A DNA stretch of 64,000 bases, from NCBI RefSeq assembly GCF_000003855.2, contig NW_003101681.1, positions 3,825,359 through 3,889,358 on the forward strand. Reading direction: 5' to 3'. Made by a program: the position numbers and the translations under genes. Origin of the DNA: Blastomyces gilchristii SLH14081. Its lineage: Eukaryota; Ascomycota; Eurotiomycetes; Onygenales; Ajellomycetaceae. Position 1 is the stretch's first letter, and each line of letters starts with the position of its first letter. This document shows, in pieces, positions 24,704 through 34,139 of this stretch. The notes beneath the pieces are model-generated. The model was not told the DNA's origin and searched no databases. It worked only from the letters and a program-made list of their open reading frames with translations.

Positions 24704-25023
24704 AAATGAGAGACAGACATGGGAGAACAAGAGGAAGAGAAGAGGATGTAAAAAGAGAAGGGAGACGAGGGGTGGACGAGGGGTGGACGAGGGGGGGCAG
24801 AGGCGTCAGGCTGCGGATGTTTCCTGCATGGTTCTTCTGCGATGCGGGGAGTTGGAAGGAGAAGTTCTTGCCCTAAACCCTATTTGGCCAAATCCAGCCA
24901 GCATAATGCGATACGAAGATAACTACTAGCTTGAACTGGGTCTTCCTTTTTCCTATAGGTACATATATTTTTGGAAATCGTTTAGGATATTGTCTTCTCT
25001 ACTTCACAGGTGTTCACCTCGCC
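24704..25023. promoter_or_regulatory. Divergent promoter between the synthetase and TRM61
   Basis: A 320-bp gap between the two start codons. The minus-strand side is purine-rich as read on the plus strand (GA/GGA tracts 24720-24790) and contains a tandem GGGGTGGACGA repeat at about 24769-24795. No clear TATA box is visible. An intron-like segment 24959-25009 (GTACAT to TTCACAG) may lie in the TRM61 leader. Shared control of two tRNA genes is plausible but not shown. Confidence 0.5.
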
Positions 25024-26535
25024 ATGCCGTCGCCATTCCTTACTCCAGGCTCCACGGCCAGGGCAGATTCTTTGGCCATGCTCCATTTGCGGCGAAATCT
25101 GCTGATGCCCACGGTGCTCAAGACTCACGATGACGAAAACCTTGGTTATGACGAAGGGAAAGTGACCAACACGCGCTTTGGCTCGTTTCCACACAGCACA
25201 TTGATCGGACAGCCTTGGGGCTCGCAGATTGTTGCATCCAAGGTCGACACAGGCTCGCGGGGACGTAAATTACCCAAGAGGCAGCCTCCCACCTTAAAGC
25301 GGAAAGCAGATGAAATGGATATTTCTGAGGCCAATGTTGATGATGATGATGCGAAACTAACGGTACCCAAAGCTGCTGTCGCTGCATCTAGCGGTTTTAT
25401 TCACCTTCTCCCTCCCACACCCGAAGCTTGGACTGCCTCCCTCCCCCACCGAACGCAAGTAGTATATACCCCCGATTACAGCTACATATTACACCGAATA
25501 CGCGCTAGACCTGGAAGCACCCTGATTGAAGCAGGTGCAGGAAGTGGATCATTCACCCATGCGGCTGCGCGGGCGGTGTTTAACGGATATCTTTCAGAAA
25601 CAAAACCCGCGAGCAACAAACATCTCGGAAAAGTGTGTAGCTTTGAGTTCCATGTGCAACGGGCGGTGAAAATTCGTGAAGAGATTCGTGATCATGGACT
25701 GGAAGGTATTGTCCACGTGAACCACAGGGACGTCTACAATGAGGGGTTTTTGTTAGGGGAGCCGTTCAAAGGCGAATCACCCAAAGCCAACGCGGTCTTC
25801 CTGGACCTCCCGGCTCCATGGCTTGCGCTGAAACACCTTGTTCGAGAACCAGCTGATGGATCTCCATCCCCCCTTGACCCATCGTCACCTGTATATATTT
25901 GCACATTCTCACCATGTCTGGAACAAGTCCAGCGGACCATTAGCGTGCTGCGGCAACTTGACTGGATATCGATATCGATGGTTGAAATATCCCATCGGAA
26001 CATTGAGGTGCGGAGAGAGCGACACGGGGTTGAAGGTGAAGGGGGTCGAGGTACCATTCCCGGTCCTCGAAACGTAGAAGAATCGGTAATCAAACTTCGA
26101 GCCATTAAGGAACGTGGGACAGCTTTCCATGCCAGCCAGGCACAGAGCGAGGCCGAAAGCGGACCTGCATCCACTTCCAAAAACGAAACAAAAAACAAGA
26201 ACTACAGTGGTGACGATGGCTATGGCCAGAGTGTCAAGGAGGATACCAAAATTGCCGACCCGGATGGTACCGGCAAGCCTGACGTATCATCAATATCATT
26301 AACGTCGACGCAAACAACCTGGTCTGAACAACCTCCGTTGCCAACCTACAAACAAGGGAATATCATACATCGCAGCGAGCCCGATCTCAAGACTCACACT
26401 TCGTATCTTGTCTTTGCCATTTTACCCGTCGCATGGTCGGAAGAGGAAGAGAATCGATGCCGGGAGAAGTGGCCGAGTGTTGCGAAGTCCCGCGCTGCTG
26501 ATGGGGCGCTAGGGGCACCGAAGCGCAAGAAGTAG
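25024..26535 (+). CDS. TRM61: tRNA (adenine(58)-N1)-methyltransferase catalytic subunit
   Basis: Catalytic partner of Trm6 (Gcd10) in the nuclear complex that makes m1A58 in the T loop of tRNAs, using S-adenosylmethionine. 503 residues, single exon. The N-terminus MPSPFLTPG and the NTRFGSFPHSTLIG, then PWGSQI, block are typical of the fungal family. SAM-binding motif I is EAGAGSGSFTHA at about residues 169-180; the LDLPAPW catalytic-pocket motif is at about 260-266. The start at 25024 was chosen because conserved sequence begins there; the frame is open upstream to 24931 but without an ATG. An acidic, Ser/Thr-rich insertion (about 380-440) makes it longer than yeast Gcd14. The Lys-rich C-terminus ends at TAG 26533-26535. 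Confidence 0.93.
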   Translation: MPSPFLTPGSTARADSLAMLHLRRNLLMPTVLKTHDDENLGYDEGKVTNTRFGSFPHSTLIGQPWGSQIVASKVDTGSRGRKLPKRQPPTLKRKADEMDISEANVDDDDAKLTVPKAAVAASSGFIHLLPPTPEAWTASLPHRTQVVYTPDYSYILHRIRARPGSTLIEAGAGSGSFTHAAARAVFNGYLSETKPASNKHLGKVCSFEFHVQRAVKIREEIRDHGLEGIVHVNHRDVYNEGFLLGEPFKGESPKANAVFLDLPAPWLALKHLVREPADGSPSPLDPSSPVYICTFSPCLEQVQRTISVLRQLDWISISMVEISHRNIEVRRERHGVEGEGGRGTIPGPRNVEESVIKLRAIKERGTAFHASQAQSEAESGPASTSKNETKNKNYSGDDGYGQSVKEDTKIADPDGTGKPDVSSISLTSTQTTWSEQPPLPTYKQGNIIHRSEPDLKTHTSYLVFAILPVAWSEEEENRCREKWPSVAKSRAADGALGAPKRKK

Positions 26536-27160
26536 GTGAAACGGGAAGCTAGGGCTGAGAAAAAGATGGCAAAGAAAGCGCAGGAGGAATGATTTAATGT
26601 CCTCGGTGAAATATATGTACTAGTGATTACCAGGGCTCCATAACATACGTCAGATTAACTGGTAACCATATCTGAGAATTTTCACTCGCCGCACAATTAT
26701 TTGCATAAGTAGGCATTTAATATTACGAGACGGCGAATACTCACAATATGTATGAACATCTATCCTGCTAACGAAAAAAGAAACATGGGTGTCTTTTTTC
26801 TTAAAACATCTTCCAGAAATCATACCCCAAAATTTGGAAATCCCTAATTTGTTCTCGTTATTCTCGTGGCAAAAAAAATCAAAAGCGCTCGGGGCTCTAT
26901 TTACAAGCAAGCTGGCTGGAAATAAAAAGGTTTTAAGTTAGGGTATAATATGGTGAAATAGTGCCCGGGCCCCCCCGCGGGGGGCGGGGGGGGGGGGGGG
27001 GAAGAATGTATAAGGGCAAGGAGGCACCGAAAAGTATGTTGGTGCACGCGCATACAAAAAGTAATGTAGGAGCCACGTCGTAAAGTGTAGAGAGCATGTC
27101 CATGGCAAGGGATCAAGATGCCCATCAGTGTGAAACAGAACAAGATTCTAGTATCAGCTT
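26536..27160. other. Convergent intergenic region with a long G run
   Basis: Separates the 3' ends of TRM61 and the auxilin-like gene. The first 54 bp continue the TRM61 frame after its TAG. The middle is AT-rich without a gene. At 26963-27001 there is a CCCGGGCCCCCCCGCGGGGGGC block followed by 16 consecutive G (26986-27001). No tRNA or other RNA gene is visible. Confidence 0.6.
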
Positions 27161-29962
27161 TTATAGCCCATTTTCGTTCTTGAATTTATCCCACGCTTCA
27201 TTTAATGTACTGAAAACAGCACCAGCAATCATTTTCTGCTCGGTGGTTGCGTTAACAGGGATCTACCGAGCGCAAAAGTAAAAACACAGAGTCAGTAATG
27301 GCCAAATCCGAAATATCTATGACCTTCCAAGTAGAAAATAAAAAATGAGGGAACTGGGGGTAGTGGAGTTTAGCATGCACTGGCGTACCTTATCCGGATG
27401 CACCTTGGCAATCCCTTTCATATACTGGATTTTAACCTTGTTGGGTAGAATCAACTCAGCCATGCTAATCTTCTTCCACGCAGCTTCCGGCCACAAAACG
27501 GTATCCAAGCTTGCCAAAAGAGCGCGGAGATTGTCTTGCTTCCCTCCCTTCCATGCGTTTATGCGAGCCTCTACAGAATCAGAGAGGGCAAATTTCTCGT
27601 TATCAGCTCTGTCTGCCGCCTCATTTGCAGCACGGAGGCGGGAGACCGCCTCGGCTGGCTTGGCATGCTGTCCTGTGGACCTAGCTGCAGGAGTAGCCGG
27701 TTTTTTGAGCTGTGCCGGACGGCTAGTAGTCACCGTCGTTGAGGTACGGGGTGTTGGCTGGCTGATACCCGCCGCCTTCTCACACCTATTTCGTCCTTGG
27801 ATGCTAATGCTACCTCCGTGGCCTGCTTCAACTGCGTCTCGCCAGATCTTGGCAGCTTCAGGCCATCGTTCAAGTTGCTCTAGCGCTTCGGCTTTCCCCA
27901 TCAATGCCTTACCAAAAAATTCTTTCATGTCTTTGCTTGGCTCCCCGTTCCCTAAGTCGATCTTTTCTGACTCGCCTCTTGAAGGACCAATGATTGCGAT
28001 GGCTGCATCTGCGTCGCTGATTGCTGATTTTGATTCGCCAATTTTAAGCCCGGTGACCGCACGATTACATAGGAGGATTATGGTGATGGGGTGCTTCTCC
28101 GGAAGCTGTGAAAGCGCATTCGAATATGACGTATGGGCAGATACATAATCACCACGCTTAAAGGCTTCTGAACCTCTCTGGAGATGAATATGTGAGGACG
28201 CAAGAGCTGAAGATGAAACCTGAGGAATTTCGCGTGGAGGTCCTTTTGGACGGACCGGCAGCGGGTTGGGCGTCTGAGATTGACGTGCTTGGGGATGGGG
28301 TGATGTTGTTGCGGGACGTGGAGGTTGGCGCACCGTGCAATGTGCTTCAAGCAAGTCAGGCTGAGATTCCGAAGCGGGCGGTATTGCAACTCCTTTCCGT
28401 CTCCTTGCCGGGCTAATGTATGCTTGAGCGGCTTGCTCCTCAGCGTTCAGACGAGTGAGACGAGTTCGAGGGTCTTCTGTTATACGCGGTCGCATATCCC
28501 TCTGCACAGCAGCATGTGGTGAATGGCTTCGGAGGATATCTGATTTGGACATGGGCAAGGGCTCCTCCCTTCGCCTGGAAGGTTTGCTAGGCCTTGCACC
28601 TGATTCAAGCAGAATCACTTCATCTGTGAAATTACCTTGTTTTGGAGGTTTACTGCCTCGCACTCCAGAATGTGTTGTTTCCGAGGTAGTTGGGGACTCC
28701 CGCATCCAGCGCGGTTGATTTACGTCAGATGGGCCATTAAACTCCTGAACGGCTTGCTGCACTTTCTTCGTGCCGCTTTTCCAAAGGGAATTGGCCGATT
28801 TGAAAAGGTTATTGCCGAATTCAGCTGCCAACGCTGCCGCATCCTTTTCTACCGTGGCAGGGCTTCGGCTATCTGCACGATTGCTTGAGGAGCGAGACCG
28901 CTCTGTCTGCATCCAAGCCGGGACACCGTTGTCTCGGCGTTGGGCGGGTCTGCGACGAGAACTGCGGGCGCGGCTCTCATATTCGCATTGATCTTTCCTC
29001 AATTCTCTGATTTTCCCGTTCGCCTTTTGTTTCGCCTCCTCCTGAGCCTGGTTCAGCAGCCAGCCAACGGCAGCCTGAACATCTGTTCCAGACTCCGTGG
29101 TAGCAAGAGCCTTTTGAGCCTTGTCCGCGGGAAATCCCATGTCGACCAATTCAGCAATATATTTGTTTGCCGCGGAAACCGCTAGTGAAGGACCCGTGCT
29201 TGGCGCTTTCGCTAGCATAATTTCGTCTTCTGGTTTCCGTATAAATTCAGACACCGGTTTTCCAAGGGAGCCTAGAATGTCATCATTATCGGCTGGAGAC
29301 GGGGGGCTTTGCAGTGTAGCCTTAGGCTTGAGGTCATGCAAACCGAATGGATCATCACCATCGTCGGTACTCCCTAAACCCTGATCCTCAGCTTGCCCAC
29401 AATTCGAGGGGAGCTGCGAACTTGCCGCATTGTTATTAGTCGATCTGTTGCTATCAGGTATAGGGAAGTTCGTCGATGCATCAACTGGTACCGATGCATC
29501 GAAGGCTGCCAACAGGTCATCTTCGTCGGTTGAAGGGTGCTGTGGCTCAGATGATGTTTGTCCTGCGGGGGATGTTGAAGCGTGTGGCTTTTCGAAATTG
29601 TCCCAGAATTGTGCATTGCTCCCTCCATATTGGGCCTCGATATTGGCCCTTCTCTGCGCTTCCTGCCTTGCTCTCTGTTCTGCCAACTGCCTCTGTTGTT
29701 CGAGCAGAGAAAGCGATTTGCCGGAGTTGGAAGAACTAAATGTAACTAGGTTCGCAAAGCTATCGTTGACCGGGGTGGCTGTTTTTGAGGGTGGTTTCGA
29801 GCGCACCGAAGGTCCAACAGTTACGGGAGTCGATCGTCCAGACGTAGGAGGCGTCGGCCTTAACTCAGAGAATGCAGCTGCCGACGTAGACCCAACCGGG
29901 GCTGGTCTCCTCGCTTCGGACCCCGCGGAGGGATTCCAGCTGAGCCCCGACAAGTCATCCAT
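27161..29962 (-). CDS. Auxilin-like clathrin-uncoating J protein (UBA-TPR-J)
   Basis: Orthologue in architecture of yeast Swa2/auxilin, which recruits Hsp70 to strip clathrin from vesicles. Two exons (29962-27389 and 27262-27161) give 891 residues. A disordered N-terminal half contains short clathrin/adaptor-type motifs (DDLLAAFD at about 148, DPFGL at about 204, DDILGSLG at about 228). A UBA domain lies at about 265-308 (ELVDMGFPADKAQKAL), a TPR array at about 587-715 (AFKRGDYVSAHTSYSNAL) and a C-terminal J domain at about 800-891 with HPD at about 855. Exon 2 supplies the end of the J domain (NEAWDKFK). The start MDDLSGLSWNP is the first ATG. Unlike animal auxilin it has no kinase or PTEN-like domain, as usual in fungi. 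Confidence 0.93.
27263..27388 (-). other. Intron in the J-domain region of the auxilin-like gene
   Basis: 126 nt, donor GTACGC directly after HPDK, acceptor TCGGTAG. Splicing in phase 0 gives HPDKIPVNATTEQKM, the expected J-domain continuation; unspliced, the frame ends after 23 unrelated residues. Confidence 0.92.
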
Positions 29963-30140
29963 GGGTTTTCAGTTGGCGACTATTGTAGTTCTAGAGGTTG
30001 TTCGCCGTCAGATGGCGCGACAAGAAGCTTGATGAGGAGCAGAGGTCACTTCATTGTCTTAGCGTTGACCTATTTGGAGGGATCGGTTAGGTTCCACAAC
30101 TAACCCCACTTATTCATTAACGTAATTACGGCAGCCTATA
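29963..30140. promoter_or_regulatory. Upstream region of the auxilin-like gene
   Basis: About 180 bp of GC-balanced sequence between the start codon and the edge of the AT-rich TIR element. No certain core-promoter motif is seen. The transposon border lies so close that part of the regulatory region may have been displaced. Confidence 0.45.
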
Positions 30141-31082
30141 GTGACATAATCAACCACCTAACGCTCGTTTCCACCTAACACTCGCCTTTGTAAATCAATT
30201 ACAATCAACTTCAAATATTCATATCTCACTGAATATTTATTTAAAACTACTCTAAAAAACAGAACAATAATTCATAGATATATATTATATTATATTAAAT
30301 TTCTATGAGAAAATAACATATAATTATTAATTTATTAAGCTTTTTAAAATACTATTTTAAAATAAAATACACAGGCTATATTTGTAAATATATTTATAAA
30401 TATAAATTATTCTCATATAAAAATTAAATATCTTATAGATTATGTATATTTTTAATAAAATATAAAATTGTATCTTGAAATTCTTATTTATTATTGATTT
30501 AGTTAAATTTTTATATAAAATCTTATATTTTAAAATACTATTTTTATAATAACTGTGTATTATTTATACTTTAAAATTGTAATTTAAATAAATTATTATA
30601 TTAAATTATTTAAATATATTTATATTTAATAAATTATTTTTCAAAATTTAAAATTTCAAGAGTTTTCAATATTTTACTTGTAATTTATAAAAAAAATTAT
30701 AATAAAAAAATAAAAGAATTCTTAAAAATTAAAATATAGAATTCTTATATAAAATAATTTAATATTTATTAAATTATAATATATTTATATAAGAATTATA
30801 ATTTTCAATAATATATAATATATATTTCTTAATTTATAATAAAATATTATATATTTTATTATACTGTATTTTATTTTCTAATTAAATCTATATTTTAATT
30901 AATTTTAACTATATTATAATAATTTTAAATTATATTATACTATAAGTCTTGATATTTATAAATTACAAAATAAACAATTAAAATAATGAATATTTATCAA
31001 GATATTAACATTTAAAGTTGATTGTAATTGATTTACAAAGATAAGTGTTAAGTGAAAATAAGTGTTAGATGATTGATTATGT
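30141..31082. mobile_element. Non-autonomous TIR element, extremely AT-rich
   Basis: About 0.94 kb with ~80-bp inverted ends: 30144-30226 matches the reverse complement of about 31000-31082 (ACATAATCAAYCAYCTAACRCT, later the block TTTGTAAATCAATTACAATC). TA may be the target site (30139-30140 and 31083-31084), but the outermost three bases do not pair. The left arm keeps CpG/CpC while the right arm has TpA/TpG there. The interior is almost pure A+T and has no coding frame, so it is a MITE or a mutated deletion derivative. It marks the right boundary of the gene island. Confidence 0.75.
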
Positions 31083-31191
31083 TATCATGTATACATGTCA
31101 ATCATATTCATTCAATTTGTAATTAAACAGAGCTTACTTATTCGAAATCTACAGAGTATTCTGAAAGCTTAGAATTAGTAATTATAGTATC
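31083..31191. other. Spacer before element E with TSD GTATC
   Basis: About 105 bp of AT-rich sequence ending in GTATC (31187-31191), the left target-site duplication of element E; the right copy is 60408-60412. Nothing else is seen. Confidence 0.6.
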
Positions 31192-31462
31192 TGTAAGAGG
31201 TCTACACTAAATAGATCAGTATAATATTTATAGATCTTATATAATAAAGTAAAAAACATTAGAAAAGAAAAAGAAAGAGAAAGTATAAGAATTAATAATT
31301 GAAATAAATATTTATATGTGTGCATAGTGAAGCTTCAGAGTGAAAGAATAGAAATTTCATAAGTTTTCAGCTAAGAATCAGTGACTAAAAATTACAGCTT
31401 CAGTAGAGAATCAGTGACTGAGAATCAGAGTCTCAGTAGAAATCTATGAAGTGTAATAAAAT
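31192..31462 (-). repeat. 3' LTR of Gypsy element E, first part
   Basis: A-family LTR on the minus strand, starting TGTAAGAGG as read on the plus strand. It is cut after 271 bp by the Copia element and its last 34 bp are at 54918-54951; the sum, 305 bp, equals the intact partner at 60103-60407. Confidence 0.88.
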
Positions 31463-31571
31463 TGTTAGTGATTACTACATCTACTCTAGTCACATACTAT
31501 CTTAATCTATTCATTTAGTGTAACTTGTGTAGTTAGATTACAATATAACATAATAACATTATTCTTCAAGA
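31463..31571 (+). repeat. Copia 5' LTR
   Basis: 109 bp; transitions relative to the 3' copy are at CpG/CpC (for example CACATACTATCTTAATC against CACGTGCCACCCCAACC). Confidence 0.85.
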
Positions 31572-31739
31572 GATTATAAAGCTCTCTACACAATGAAAAG
31601 CTGTAAAATAACATGCAATTGACATCTTCATGCATCATTACAAGTGTGTCTAGATGATTTATTAAGTGATTGAACTCATAATTAATCTAAGATCTGAGAG
31701 AATGCCTGACTTAATAAAAGAATACATATCTTCAAGACA

Positions 31740-32343
31740 GAGAAATGAGAAAACATCAGAGCAGCAAATACAAGATCACAGATCACTGTTAATATTAATA
31801 ATAAATTAAAAGACAGCTTCTAAGGCATTTGAGCTGAATGAAATCATCACAGAGAAACAGTCTGACAAGTTCAATAATAAATATAAAGACCTGATTGAAG
31901 ATATCAGTGAGATATCAGACAATGCAGAGAGCTCAGGTGATCAGAATGACAATAACTCTGTGAGTGAGAAGACTTATATGAGACTAGAAATTGCAAGACT
32001 TCAACATGAAGTTGAGTGAATGAAGACAGGCAGAGATGAAAATGAAGAGCTTAGTACAGATTTAATGAACTATCTTCAACAGAAGAGTAGAATATCTGCA
32101 TTGATAAAGAATCTTAATAAATTCAGAGATTAAGTAAGATTTATAAAGAAGCCTGTTATACTCACTGACTCTGTAAATTATTCTATGTGAAAAGAAAAGA
32201 TTCTGCTCACAGTAAGATAATCTGAAATAGATGACATTCTTAATGATAAGTAGATTAATTCTGATGAGAATGTCAGTATGAATATGCAACATTTTTAATT
32301 AGAATAGAATATCTAGCTATACAACTATATATGATCTGTGATC
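31740..32343 (+). pseudogene. Copia gag, N-terminal part
   Basis: Coding-like frame with MRLEIARLQHEVE (coiled coil) and PVILTDSVNYSMWKEKILL, the last resembling the conserved NYxxW block at the start of Copia gag. Several stops are present. It is interrupted after a 13-bp target ACTCTGCAGATCA (32344-32356) that recurs at 33821 and 50604. Confidence 0.7.
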
Positions 32344-32356
32344 ACTCTGCAGATCA

Positions 32357-33820
32357 GGCCCGGTGGCGTAGTAATTAACTACGCTATCATGGAGCCTCAA
32401 TTAGCGGCCTTCCCCCCGGGGAATGAATGTCAAGAGAGGGCAGGTTCAAACTCTGCAAGAGTCATCTTATTCACAGCCCCGGTGGCCGAATGGTTAATGC
32501 GGCCACCCGGTAGCGCCTTGGTGTGGGAAACCAGGGCGTGTGGGTTCGAAACCCGCAGGGGATACATTAAATCCGGAACCCAAGCACCTCAGGTTCCTAA
32601 TAAATACAGAGGTGTACAAATCGCTCCAATAAAATTGCTCTATGTTCCTGGGCTGGGAAGTTATTATCGCATGTATTTAATTGTCACTCCTTTGTATTTC
32701 CTATGTTCTTGTTATCTTGGCGTGGTCTCAACACCTGTATTTTCCTCCTGTATAACCAACACTTGGCCTGTATTTAACATCACGCAAGGACTCATCATAA
32801 GCTCCGCTTGCATATGAGTATAATGGAAGAATAATAATAATAATAATAACATCTTATTCACAGCTTTCACTGTTAAGTCATAAAACAGTATCAGAGGCCT
32901 CTGAATGCACTATAGTAAATTATTATCAAGCTTAAGATATCTATTCTAAGAATTTCTGAGTGTTAATTCTCACTGATCTTAGAGTTAACAGTTCTTCAGA
33001 CACTTCAAGTTAGATCAGTACTAGAGTGATTAAGATCTAGAATGTCTGTAGAATAGTAAATCATTATCAAGCTTAACTGATCAGATCTCATTCTTGTCAC
33101 TTTAGACACTCACTTTTAGAGAATGAGATTTAAAAACTATCTGATTAGAATACTCTGAGTCTAGTAAGAATCTAGATAAGACAAGATCTAGACACTCTTA
33201 ATAGATGATTAATGTAAGCAAGATCATGACAGTCAATTAATAGGCTGAAATGCTGAGATTGATAGCTGAAAGATTAGAGACTTAACTAGAAGTGAGTAAC
33301 TCTGATATTATTCTTAGTGAGAATCTCACTTATGAATAAGCTAGTTACAGAAGCTAGCTGAGTGGCAGCTCTTTAGAGAGAATGATAATCTCTGAAGCAG
33401 ACCTGAGAGAACAGAGACAGTAGTCAGTTATATAGAGTGTTAAAATATGTATATAGCTTAAGATGTAAACTGTAGAGATCTTGTTCTGTAGCTCTCTTTA
33501 CTTTATCTTTTTCTTTCAATTTCTTTCTATCTATCTATTTAATATATCTATTTTTAAGACTGTGTTTTCTTTCTCTTTTCCTTTGTCATGATATTGTTAA
33601 ATGATTTCAAAGTATTAGAAGATGTTAAAACACTGTAATTTGTAAACAGTTTTTGTATTCTGAGCTGAAATTTTCTGATTTTATATATCTGAAATTGATG
33701 AATGTATAATAGTTAACTTTACAGATATAGAAAAAACTCTGAGAACTAAAAGTTCTCAGGTAGATATTATAGTCTCTGACTGTATATATCTATAATTGAA
33801 GAATAATAATAATAATAATA
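32357..33820 (+). mobile_element. tRNA-headed element with LINE 3' tail, interrupted by a SINE
   Basis: Starts right after the 13-bp target and ends with (AAT)n before the second copy of that target (33821-33833). The head (32357-32476) is GC-rich with A-box TGGCGTAGTAA and B-box GGTTCAAACTC. After the inserted SINE, the body includes a coding-like reading (AEMLRLIAERLET, then SLERMIISEADLREQ near 33240-33420) that may be an ORF1 N-terminus. From about 33480 it matches the 3' end of the LINE (about 50262-50603). Net length is about 1.08 kb. It is either an internally deleted LINE or a large SINE. Confidence 0.65.
32477..32849 (+). mobile_element. tRNA-derived SINE, copy 2
   Basis: 373 bp, flanked by a 14-bp target duplication CATCTTATTCACAG (32463-32476 and 32850-32863). 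A box TGGCCGAATGG and B box GGTTCGAAACCC are intact, and an 8-bp stem (CGCCTTGG with CCAGGGCG) occupies the anticodon-arm position. The tail GGAAGAATAATAAT(AAT)n resembles the LINE terminus. It is CpG-rich within strongly depleted surroundings, so it is a recent insertion or is protected by its small size. Confidence 0.92.
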
Positions 33821-34034
33821 ACTCTGCAGATCAAATCTCACTTTATTATACTTAAGAAGTCTCAACTATCTGCTTATTCTCTATAATCTATTATAGAGAA
33901 TAATTTTACTGAGAGGCCTGCTATTCACAGAACTCATCTATTTCAAGAATTAATTAAGATAATATTAAAATTAAAGAGTTCTGATCATGCATTTATCAAA
34001 TATTTAATCATAATCAGAACTGATTATATCTGAT
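33643..34034 (+). repeat. 392-bp copy of 50426-50817 ending at the N gap
   Basis: By eye identical to 50426-50817: the end of the LINE 3' region, the 13-bp target and ~200 bp of Copia gag. Sequence immediately upstream (33480-33642 against 50262-50425) differs by many transitions. The identity ends five bases before the gap. Confidence 0.8.
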
Positions 34035-34039
34035 GAGAA

Positions 34040-34139
34040 NNNNNNNNNNNNNNNNNNNNNNNNNNNNNNNNNNNNNNNNNNNNNNNNNNNNNNNNNNNNN
34101 NNNNNNNNNNNNNNNNNNNNNNNNNNNNNNNNNNNNNNN
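34040..34139. other. Assembly gap of 100 N
   Basis: Exactly 100 N, a common placeholder for a gap of unknown size between contigs. Confidence 0.98.

Noticed and set aside
24597..24929. Plus-strand open frame in the divergent promoter
   Set aside because: It overlaps the synthetase N-terminus and is purine-rich low complexity with no family resemblance.
24931..25023. N-terminal extension of TRM61
   Set aside because: The frame is open but starts without ATG, contains an intron-like end (TTCACAG), and the family begins at MPSPFL.
27345..28148. Long plus-strand open frame of 267 codons
   Set aside because: It lies fully antisense to the auxilin-like gene, whose domains are unambiguous; it is a shadow of GC-balanced coding sequence.
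32477..32560. Genuine tRNA-Ser or tRNA-Leu gene
   Set aside because: A and B boxes are good, but the same head occurs at 20697 with an identical ~270-bp body and (AAT)n tail, and the anticodon arm is too long. It is a SINE head.
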